The position numbers were made by a program, and so were the translations under genes. Below, piece after piece: positions 1-6,023 of a stretch of DNA of 15,483 nt. The notes beneath the pieces were generated by a model that was given only the letters and a program-made list of their open reading frames with translations, did no database searches and was not told where the DNA came from. Where the stretch lies: assembly GCA_001829505.1 (NCBI GenBank), contig MIBK01000103.1, positions 5,680-21,162 of the forward strand, read 5' to 3'. Position 1 is the stretch's first letter. Every line of letters begins with the position of its first letter. The DNA comes from Spirochaetes bacterium RBG_16_67_19. GTDB lineage: Bacteria > Spirochaetota > Spirochaetia > SZUA-6 > DRHE01.

Positions 1-2001
1 CCCATGCTGATCCAGGAGAAGGGCAAGGGCCTGAAGGCGCTGCGGCTGATCAAGATGCAGCTGGGAGAGCCGGACTCCTCGGGGCGCCGCCGCCCAGTGC
101 CCCTGGAGGGCAGCGATTTCGAGATCGAAGTGGACACGGTGATCAGCGCCATCGGGCAATACGCGGATACCTCCGCCCTGGCCAAGACCGCCGGCCTGCT
201 GGACGAGCGCGGCTTTCTGAAGTGCGACGAGGAGACCGGGCGCACGGGCGTACCCGGGGTGTTTGCCGCGGGGGACCTGGCCACCGGGGCGGACATCGCC
301 ATCCGGGCCATCGCCGGAGGAAAGCACGCGGCCCGCGCGATCCTGGCCTGGCTGGCAGGCGGGGACTACCGCCGCCCGGTGGAGTTCCTCAGCAAGAAGG
401 AGGATTTCGGCAAGCCCACCGAGGCGGAGTTCCAGCAGGAGCCGCGCGTGGCCCGCCAGGCCATGCCCATGACCGAGGCCTCCGCGCGCGTGAAGAGCTT
501 CGAGGAGATCGAGCAGGGCTTCAGCGCGGAGCAGGCCCGGGCCGAGGCCCGCCGCTGCCTGGAGTGCGGCTGCCAGGACGTGCACGAGTGCCGCCTGAAA
601 GAGTACGCCCAGGAGTACGGGGCCAACCCCCGGCACTACGAGGGGGAAATCCAGAAGCACCCCATCGACGAGAGCCACCCCTTCATCCGGCGCGACCCGG
701 CCAAGTGCGTGCTCTGCGGGCGCTGCATCCGCATCTGCCTGGAGGTGCAGGGCCTGGGCGTGCTGGGCTACGTGCGCCGCGGCTTCCAGTCCCTGGTCGT
801 ACCCACTTTCGGGGTGAGCTTCGGCGAGGACCCGCTGTGCATCAACTGCGGGCAGTGCGTCTCCGCCTGCCCGGTGGGGGCGCTCACGGAGAAGATCCCC
901 GACGGCAAGACTGTGCCTTTGACCGAAGCGATCCAGGAGGGCTTCTGCTCCCTGTGCTCGGTGAGCTGTCCCGTGGAGCTGCGCACCCACGGCGGCCTGC
1001 TGGTGCGCGTGAAAGAGCGCACCCTGGAGGGGGCGGGGGGCACCGCGGCTTCCGGGGCCGCTGGTGGCGGACTGCTGTGCGAGAAGGGCCGCTTCGGCCT
1101 GGTCAAGCTGCTGCAGGCCGCGGGCCGGGGCGGTGAGCCGGCACCGAGCGCCGGCGGCAAGCCGCTGCAGACCGCCGAGGCGCGGGCGCGCCTGGAAGCG
1201 GCTCTGGGCAAGGCCCGCCAGCCCCTCCTGCGCCTGTCCCCGGTGCTGGCCGCCGAGGTCCTGGACCGCTTCCTGGCCTTCGCCGCCGGTCGAGGCATCC
1301 CCGTGCAGGCCGAAGGCCTGGCCGGCCTGGAGCCGGGCTGGGTGGACCTGCTTCGCAGACCGGCAGGGGCGGCCGTCACTGCACCCGGGGCCAACGGCGT
1401 GCCGCGCATCCTGATCGCCGGCGGCCTGGACCGGGCCAACAACGTGGCCTTCACCGACTGCCTGGCTCTGCAGCGGCGCGGACAGGCCCGGTTGTGGTAC
1501 TATGGGGAGACCGAAGAGGTCTACGAGCGCTTCTTCGAGCGGATCCTGCCGGATCCGGCCTTGCTGGCCGAGGGGCTGAAAGGCGCCGTCGCGTCTGTTG
1601 GGCCCGTGACCGTGCTGGTCAATCCCGAGCAGCTTCTGGCGGAGGCGGGCAAGGGCGTCGAACGGAAGGTGCTGGCGACCTTGAAGGCGGCCGGCCCCGA
1701 GGTCCGCATCACCCTCTACTGGAACTCCCGCAACGCGGCGCACCTGCTGGCGGCGTTGGGCCGCAAGGGTGCGGGCCCGGAGGCGCAGCACGACCTGCTG
1801 TTGGATGCCGGCCTGTCCGCCGATGGGAAGGCGGCCGTGCGCTGGGGGCTGGCTGCCGGGGCGCAGCCCGGCCAGGCCGAGCTGTTCATCCCCCTGCCGC
1901 GGGCTGCTTTCCTATCCGGGCTGGGCAAGCCTTCCGGGCGCGAGCCGCTGCAGGCCGGGGAGCTGGACAAGGCGCTGCTGCAGAATCTACTGGTGGGGTA
2001 A
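1..2001 (+). CDS. GltD/NuoG-type Fe-S flavin oxidoreductase subunit (5' end outside window)
   Basis: The frame is open at the left edge, so this is the C-terminal part of a larger protein; residues are counted from the Met at nt 4. Residues 1-115 are the end of a GltD-like FAD/NAD(P)H domain (DTVISAIGQ near 44-52, GVFAAGDLATG near 85-95). A cysteine cluster follows (C185, C188, C190, C196). Next comes a two-cluster ferredoxin domain (C235/C238/C241/C245 and C279/C282/C285/C289), then a NuoG/formate-dehydrogenase-type [4Fe-4S] motif (C315, C318, C322, C359). The last 300 residues are a divergent tail resembling a molybdopterin-oxidoreductase domain. Such fusions usually pass electrons between NAD(P)H and hydrogenase, formate dehydrogenase or a flavin-based electron-transfer complex in the cytoplasm. 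The partner is not visible here. It ends TAA, 3 nt before the next gene. Confidence 0.88.
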   Translation, partial: PMLIQEKGKGLKALRLIKMQLGEPDSSGRRRPVPLEGSDFEIEVDTVISAIGQYADTSALAKTAGLLDERGFLKCDEETGRTGVPGVFAAGDLATGADIAIRAIAGGKHAARAILAWLAGGDYRRPVEFLSKKEDFGKPTEAEFQQEPRVARQAMPMTEASARVKSFEEIEQGFSAEQARAEARRCLECGCQDVHECRLKEYAQEYGANPRHYEGEIQKHPIDESHPFIRRDPAKCVLCGRCIRICLEVQGLGVLGYVRRGFQSLVVPTFGVSFGEDPLCINCGQCVSACPVGALTEKIPDGKTVPLTEAIQEGFCSLCSVSCPVELRTHGGLLVRVKERTLEGAGGTAASGAAGGGLLCEKGRFGLVKLLQAAGRGGEPAPSAGGKPLQTAEARARLEAALGKARQPLLRLSPVLAAEVLDRFLAFAAGRGIPVQAEGLAGLEPGWVDLLRRPAGAAVTAPGANGVPRILIAGGLDRANNVAFTDCLALQRRGQARLWYYGETEEVYERFFERILPDPALLAEGLKGAVASVGPVTVLVNPEQLLAEAGKGVERKVLATLKAAGPEVRITLYWNSRNAAHLLAALGRKGAGPEAQHDLLLDAGLSADGKAAVRWGLAAGAQPGQAELFIPLPRAAFLSGLGKPSGREPLQAGELDKALLQNLLVG

Positions 2002-2004
2002 GAC

Positions 2005-2442
2005 ATGCGACGAATCCTGACACTGGCGCTGGCGGCCCTGTGCTTCGCGGAGGTGGCGGCCGGCGCCCAGACCGTGTGGGTCGAGAAGGAACAGCTCGCG
2101 GCCGACCCGGCCAATTCCGCCGTGGTCCGCTTCGCCGTCGACATCCGCGAGCCCGGAAGCTACCAGGTCCGCCTTCTGGTACGCGGCGAATCGGAGCGGG
2201 AAATCCGGCTCGAGCTCGCCCTCCAGCCCGAGGCGGGGGGCCCGGCCCGGACGGTGCATTTCTCCTTCACCGGCCGGGGCTGTGGGTGACAGTCCTGGCT
2301 GCGCGTCACCGGTGGTGAACGCATCGAGCTGGCAGCCGGCCGCTATTCCGGAAGCCTCTCCCCCATGAACCAGCAGGACCTGTTGGTGGGTCTGATCACG
2401 CTTGACCCCTCGCCCGGGGTGGAGTTCAACGAGGCGCGCTGA
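2005..2442 (+). pseudogene. Small secreted beta-rich (CBM-like) protein gene with an in-frame UGA
   Basis: ATG at 2005 opens a signal peptide (basic MRR, hydrophobic stretch, likely cleavage after AAGA near residue 21). A beta-rich segment follows, with a pattern like REPGSYQVRLLVRG. Translation meets TGA at 2287-2289 after 94 codons. The same frame then stays open for 50 more sensible codons (starting QSWLRVTGGERIELAAG) to TGA at 2440-2442. The full frame would give about 145 residues. In CBM6/CBM35-like folds a Trp commonly occurs in a TGGWQ.W pattern, and here the UGA sits directly before QSW, so TGG-to-TGA nonsense is my favoured reading. A selenocysteine codon or a sequence error are the alternatives. 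The family assignment is from pattern only. The last 17 nt overlap the convergent kinase gene. Confidence 0.6.
2303..2322 (+). other. Hairpin with GGU loop 3' of the in-frame UGA (SECIS-like, weak)
   Basis: GCGTCACC (2303-2310) pairs with GGTGAACGC (2314-2322) with one bulged A, leaving a GGT triloop at 2311-2313. The loop starts 21 nt after the UGA. Bacterial SECIS elements sit just downstream of the UGA and carry an apical loop with G or GG-U at a similar distance. Short hairpins are common by chance in DNA this GC-rich, so this alone does not show selenocysteine insertion. Confidence 0.2.
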
Positions 2443-3931
2443 GCCTGCCGGCGAACGCCTGTCGTAAGGCGGCTTCCCAACCCTCGAGGAGACTCTTGCG
2501 TTTTGTCGGCTCAATGGCAGGTCGATATTCCGAAAACTCTACAGGCCAGGCGGCAATCGCCTGCAGATCTGCGAAGACACCCGTGGATACTCCCGCCATC
2601 ATGGCTGCGCCCAAAGCTGAAAGCTCTTCGATGCCGGAAGCGATGACGGGCACTCCCAGCATATCTGCCTGGAATTGCATGAGGAACCTGTTTCGTATGG
2701 CCCCGCCGTCTGCATGCAGGCAGGCAAGCGGCGAGACCGGAGCGCGCATCGTCTCCACGAGATCCCGGACCTGATAGGCAATGGATTCCATCCCCGCTCG
2801 AATCAGATGACTGCGTGTGCAGCTCCTTCTCAGGCCGGTGATCAGGGCTCCGATGCCATGCACCCAGTAGGGGGCGCCTAGCCCGGCAAACGCAGGCACG
2901 AGGTACACTCCGTCGTTGTCGGGAAGCTCAGCCGCCAAGCTCTCCGCTTGTTCATAGGAATCGAAAAGGCCGATGTTGTCCTTCAGCCAGCTGATGGTAT
3001 CGCCCGTGGAATGGATATTGCCTTCGTATACATAGACGGGCTTTTCCTGAAAGCCCCACCCCAAAGAAACCACGATCCCCGCCGCGGGAGGTAGGGGAGA
3101 CTCGCCGGCGTTCATCATGATGGACGTGCCGGTGCCGTAGGTAGCCTTGATATCTCCCTTGCTCCAACCGCAGTGACCGAATAAGGCTGCGTGCGAGTCG
3201 CCCATCACCCCGGCGATGGGAAGCCGGCCGCCAAGCGGGACGAGCTTCGCGTTCCCGAAGCTTGCGTCAGAGCATTGTGGCTCAGGCAAGCGGAGCCCTT
3301 TGAGGCCGAAGATCTCGATGAGCTCCGGATCCCAGCTCAAGTTGAAAATGTTGAAGAGCATTGTCCTGCTGGCGTTGGAGTAATCGGTGCGGAAGACTTG
3401 TCGCTCTGTTAGATTCCAGATGAGCCAGCTGTCGATGGTCCCCGCCATGAGCCTTCCGGCTTTCAAGGCAGAGGCGGCTTCCTCATTTTCGCGAACGAGA
3501 GTCGCCAGCTTGCTGGCTGAGAAGTAGGAATCCAGGAACAGCCCGGTTTTTTCCCGGATGATGCCGTCTATCCTGTCCTGGCGCAAGCGCTCGCAAAGCG
3601 ATGTTCCCCGCTGATCCTGCCAGACGATGGCCCGGCCGAAGGGAAGACCCGAGGGGCCGTCCCAGGCAACCACGGTTTCCCTCTGATTGGTGATCGCCAG
3701 GGCCGCCGGGACGATCGTGTTTCCCCTCTCGCGGAGAACCTGCTGGATCGCCTCCTGAACATTCTGCAGTATCTCCAGCGCGTCGTGCTCGATGCGGCCT
3801 GGTCCCGGGTAATACTGGCGGTGCTTGATGGTAACGCGATGAATCGGCCGACCTACGTCGTTGAATAGGATGGCCTTTGTAGCGGATGTGCTTTGATCGA
3901 TTGCCAGGACCCCTGGATTGGCTGCGCCCAT
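2426..3931 (-). CDS. Glycerol-kinase-like FGGY carbohydrate kinase, atypical substrate pocket
   Basis: 501 residues, close to E. coli GlpK (502). ATG at 3931 is chosen because GAGGA lies about 6 nt upstream; a TTG further upstream has no such support. The FGGY fold is clear: IDQSTSATK at 11-19 (phosphate loop), NQRET at 82-86, IVWQDQR, DYSNASRTMLFNI, GDSHAALFG at 244-252, YGTGTS, DGGAIRNRFLMQFQAD. Catalytic D245 and the glycerol-contact equivalents R84, E85, W104 and Y136 are kept. The GlpK Gln after the catalytic Asp is S246, and the GlpK pocket Phe is H307 (EGNIHSTG). DQGTTSSR is changed to DQSTSATK. It should phosphorylate a small polyol or ketose in the cytoplasm, but the pocket changes argue against plain glycerol. 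It is divergent from the transketolase operon. The stop lies inside the neighbouring GC-rich gene. Confidence 0.9.
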   Translation of the reverse strand: MGAANPGVLAIDQSTSATKAILFNDVGRPIHRVTIKHRQYYPGPGRIEHDALEILQNVQEAIQQVLRERGNTIVPAALAITNQRETVVAWDGPSGLPFGRAIVWQDQRGTSLCERLRQDRIDGIIREKTGLFLDSYFSASKLATLVRENEEAASALKAGRLMAGTIDSWLIWNLTERQVFRTDYSNASRTMLFNIFNLSWDPELIEIFGLKGLRLPEPQCSDASFGNAKLVPLGGRLPIAGVMGDSHAALFGHCGWSKGDIKATYGTGTSIMMNAGESPLPPAAGIVVSLGWGFQEKPVYVYEGNIHSTGDTISWLKDNIGLFDSYEQAESLAAELPDNDGVYLVPAFAGLGAPYWVHGIGALITGLRRSCTRSHLIRAGMESIAYQVRDLVETMRAPVSPLACLHADGGAIRNRFLMQFQADMLGVPVIASGIEELSALGAAMMAGVSTGVFADLQAIAAWPVEFSEYRPAIEPTKRKSLLEGWEAALRQAFAGRLSAPR

Positions 3932-3993
3932 AGCTGTCCTCACGATAGTGGAATTGGCTGAGGCAAACAATAGAAGCAGCAGCGAAAGAACGG

Positions 3994-4040
3994 TGCTGTA
4001 AAAATTACAATAATTGCTGTAAGAAAGAAATAATTACAAA
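3994..4040. promoter_or_regulatory. Candidate operator: four TGTAA/TTACA half-sites in the divergent intergenic region
   Basis: Half-sites are TGTAA at 3997-4001, TTACA at 4005-4009, TGTAA at 4018-4022 and TTACA at 4034-4038. The first two form a perfect 5-bp inverted repeat around AAA. TTACA 4005 and TGTAA 4018 form an outward repeat with 8 nt between them. TGCTGTAA occurs twice (3994 and 4015), 21 bp apart, which is two helical turns. The stretch is strongly AT-rich against its surroundings and lies between the divergent kinase and transketolase genes. The LacI-type regulator encoded in the operon is the natural candidate to bind it. LacI-family sites usually have a central CG, which is absent here. 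Confidence 0.5.
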
Positions 4041-4046
4041 ATTTGC

Positions 4047-4082
4047 TTGACATTTGATCTGGCGTGTGGTTGTCTTTTCAGC
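4047..4082 (+). promoter_or_regulatory. Possible promoter of the transketolase operon (TTGACA -35)
   Basis: A perfect TTGACA lies at 4047-4052. At 17-18 nt spacing the -10 would be TTGTCT (4070) or TGTCTT (4071), both poor matches to TATAAT. Transcription would begin within a base or two of the ATG at 4083. An alternative pair is TTGCTG (4014-4019) with CAAAAT (4037-4042), spacer 17, which overlaps the half-site array. I cannot decide between them from sequence. Confidence 0.3.
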
Positions 4083-4976
4083 ATGCAGACGAATCCTGCT
4101 AAAACGCCTTTGGACCGGAGTCAGGACGCCAAAGCACTGCAGGAATTGAAGCTGAGGGCGATTGCGGTCCGGCGCTTCCTGTTGAATCTGGGTTTCGAGA
4201 AGGGCATCCGGCTGCACTACGGGGCGATGCTGAGCATCGTCGAGATTCTCGTGCTGCTCTACGACCGTTGGCTGCGGCTTGATCCGCAGAAGCCGGAATG
4301 GGAAGAGCGTGACCGATTCGTACTGAGCAAGGGCCACGCGGCTCCCGCCTTGTATGCGGCTCTGGCCTTTGCGGGCTTCTTCGGGATCGGCGAGTTTGCG
4401 TCCTTCCGAACCCTTGGCAGCCGACTGCAGGGGCATCCGGATCGCAACAAAACGCCAGGGGTCGACTGCAGCACCGGATCCCTGGGGCAGGGATTTCCGG
4501 TCGCCTGCGGCATGGCCTTGAGCTCGAAAATCGACCAGGGGAATTGCAGGGTCTACGCTTGTCTCAGCGACGGGGAATGCAACGAAGGCTCCATTTGGGA
4601 AGCGGCTCTGATCGCTTCGAACCTGGGCCTGGACCGCCTGATCGCCATCGTGGATTGGAACAAGAAGTCCTCCTACGGCTCCATGAAAAACAGGAACGAC
4701 GTCGAGCCGCTGCTTGAGAAGTGGGAAGCCTTCAATTGGGCGACCTACGAATGCGACGGGCATGACTACCTGTCCCTTTCTGCGGCTTTGAGCCGCGCCG
4801 AATCGACGAAGGGGAAGCCTTCGGTCCTGCTCTGCCACACGGTGAAGGGCAAGGGAATCCCCTGGGCGGAAGGCACGGATACCAGGTCCAATTTCCAGCT
4901 CGAAAAGAAGCACTACGAGGAAGCGCTGGCGGCGCTGGACGGATCGGAAAAAGAGATACGGCATGAAAGCGCCTAG
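4083..4976 (+). CDS. Transketolase, N-terminal (TPP-binding) subunit
   Basis: 297 residues, the usual size for the N-terminal half of a split transketolase. Seen: RLHYGAMLS (H45, equivalent to E. coli TktA H26), SKGHAAPALYAAL (H85, like H66), GHPD (H118, like H100), PGVDCSTGSLGQG at 125-137, and the diphosphate/Mg motif SDGECNEGS with D163 and N193 (VDWNKK). Its job is to hold thiamine diphosphate and transfer a ketol group together with the next gene's product. Odd: the His that follows the KGKG motif in other transketolases (E. coli H261, usually in a WH pair) aligns with S269 in GTDTRSNF. ATG 4083 is chosen as the first Met before homology. No Shine-Dalgarno is visible; an in-frame TTG at 4047 would overlap the apparent -35 box. 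It overlaps the next gene by 14 nt. Confidence 0.92.
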   Translation: MQTNPAKTPLDRSQDAKALQELKLRAIAVRRFLLNLGFEKGIRLHYGAMLSIVEILVLLYDRWLRLDPQKPEWEERDRFVLSKGHAAPALYAALAFAGFFGIGEFASFRTLGSRLQGHPDRNKTPGVDCSTGSLGQGFPVACGMALSSKIDQGNCRVYACLSDGECNEGSIWEAALIASNLGLDRLIAIVDWNKKSSYGSMKNRNDVEPLLEKWEAFNWATYECDGHDYLSLSAALSRAESTKGKPSVLLCHTVKGKGIPWAEGTDTRSNFQLEKKHYEEALAALDGSEKEIRHESA

Positions 4977-5925
4977 CGAAGAGTTGACCGCAGCCTACGG
5001 TGCTGCGCTGGTGGAGCTCGGCAAGCACAACGACAGGGTCATCGTGCTGGACGCGGATATCGCCGATTCCTGCCGCACGGAGGAGTTCCGCAAGGCATTT
5101 CCTGAACGCAGCTTCGACCTTGGGGTCGCCGAACAGAGTCTTCCCACCGTTGGGGCGGGCCTGGCTCTGTGCGGGAAGATCCCGTTCTGCAATACCTTCG
5201 CCGTTTTCGCCGCCACCCGAGGGCTGGACATGATCCGCCAGTCGGTGTGCTACAACCGGGCCAACGTCAAGATCGTCGCCCATGCCGCCGGCCAGTCCAT
5301 GGGATATACGGGTCCGAGCCATCACACCCTGGAGGACATCGCCGCGCTGCGGGCTTTGCCATACATGACCATCCTGAGTCCCTGCGACGGCGTCGAAGTC
5401 AGGGCCATGCTCCCCGTCATGGCCGGACTGGACGGGCCTGTCTATCTGCGGCTCACCAGGGCAACGGTCCCGACGATTCATGCCGGAGACTACCGGTTCA
5501 AGGTAGGCCAGACGGAGCGCCTGGCGGATGGCCAGGACCTCACGCTTTTTGCCACCGGGGACCTGGTCCATATGGCCATGGCGGCGAGAGACGCCCTGGG
5601 CCGTGAAGGCATCGCAGCGAGGGTGGTGGACGTGCCCTGCCTGAAGCCTCTGGCTGACGAGGAAATCATCAAGCACGGCGAGGATACAGGCGCCGCGATA
5701 ACCATCGAGGATCACAGCATTTTCGGTGGGCTGGGGAGCATCGTATCCGAGACGTACGCCGCTGCCCTATGCAAGCCGGTGGTGCGGATCGGGATACCCG
5801 ACATATTCACGGAATCCGACGAGTACCAGAAGCTCAGGGCCAAGGCGGGCATTTCCGTAGAAGCCATAACCGGGGCCGCCCGCCAACTTCTTGCGAAAAT
5901 CAGAAGGAGGACTACAATGACCTAA
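4963..5925 (+). CDS. Transketolase, C-terminal subunit
   Basis: 320 residues: pyrimidine-binding domain plus C-terminal domain of a two-gene transketolase. Catalytic Glu is E57 in FDLGVAEQS. Other family motifs are FAVFAATRGLDMIRQ, GPSHHTLEDIAALRALP (His120, like E. coli H473), SPCDGVE, and LRLTRAT with R166 in the position of phosphate-binding R520. Odd: the Asp of the family GEDGPTHQ motif (E. coli D469, yeast D477), which contacts an acceptor hydroxyl, is T116 here (GYTGPSHH). The ATG lies inside the end of the preceding gene, so the two subunits are probably translationally coupled and made in equal amounts. The kept Arg suggests phosphorylated substrates. An apulose-4-phosphate-type transketolase is one possible identity, not proven. 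Confidence 0.92.
   Translation: MKAPSEELTAAYGAALVELGKHNDRVIVLDADIADSCRTEEFRKAFPERSFDLGVAEQSLPTVGAGLALCGKIPFCNTFAVFAATRGLDMIRQSVCYNRANVKIVAHAAGQSMGYTGPSHHTLEDIAALRALPYMTILSPCDGVEVRAMLPVMAGLDGPVYLRLTRATVPTIHAGDYRFKVGQTERLADGQDLTLFATGDLVHMAMAARDALGREGIAARVVDVPCLKPLADEEIIKHGEDTGAAITIEDHSIFGGLGSIVSETYAAALCKPVVRIGIPDIFTESDEYQKLRAKAGISVEAITGAARQLLAKIRRRTTMT
5904..5925 (+). other. Strong Shine-Dalgarno followed by a two-codon ORF (ATG ACC TAA)
   Basis: AAGGAGG at 5904-5910 stands 6 nt before ATG at 5917, an ideal spacing, yet that ATG is followed by ACC and the stop TAA. It is in the same frame as the transketolase C subunit and shares its stop. It may be the surviving start of a deleted, coupled gene, a minigene, or chance. 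Confidence 0.45.
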
Positions 5926-5956
5926 CCAGCGGTTCTGCGACGAAATCACGACAGGA

Positions 5957-5989
5957 GAGCGGAAACGCTCGGGCAAGCCGAGCACTTGC
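5957..5989 (+). promoter_or_regulatory. Overlapping leader hairpins upstream of the sugar-binding protein gene
   Basis: Three short stems share bases. A: GAGCG-(GAAA)-CGCTC at 5957-5970, with a GNRA-type loop. B: CTCGG-(GCAAG)-CCGAG at 5968-5982. C: GCAAG-(7 nt)-CTTGC at 5973-5989. B excludes both A and C; A and C can coexist. They lie in the 98-nt gap between the transketolase and the binding-protein gene, the longest gap in the rightward operon. They could be an mRNA stabiliser, a processing site or a small switch. No known riboswitch class was recognised. Confidence 0.35.
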
Positions 5990-6023
5990 GAACCAGACGT
6001 CAAGAGAAATTGAAAGGAATAAG

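Noticed and set aside
222..1136. Second rightward frame of 304 codons inside the Fe-S flavoprotein gene
   Set aside because: Arg/Gly/Pro-rich shadow of a confident gene; no motifs.
2494..3970. Calling the leftward kinase simply glycerol kinase (glpK), with the TTG start at 3970
   Set aside because: Two glycerol-pocket residues differ from GlpK, and the ATG at 3931 has a good ribosome site while the TTG has none.
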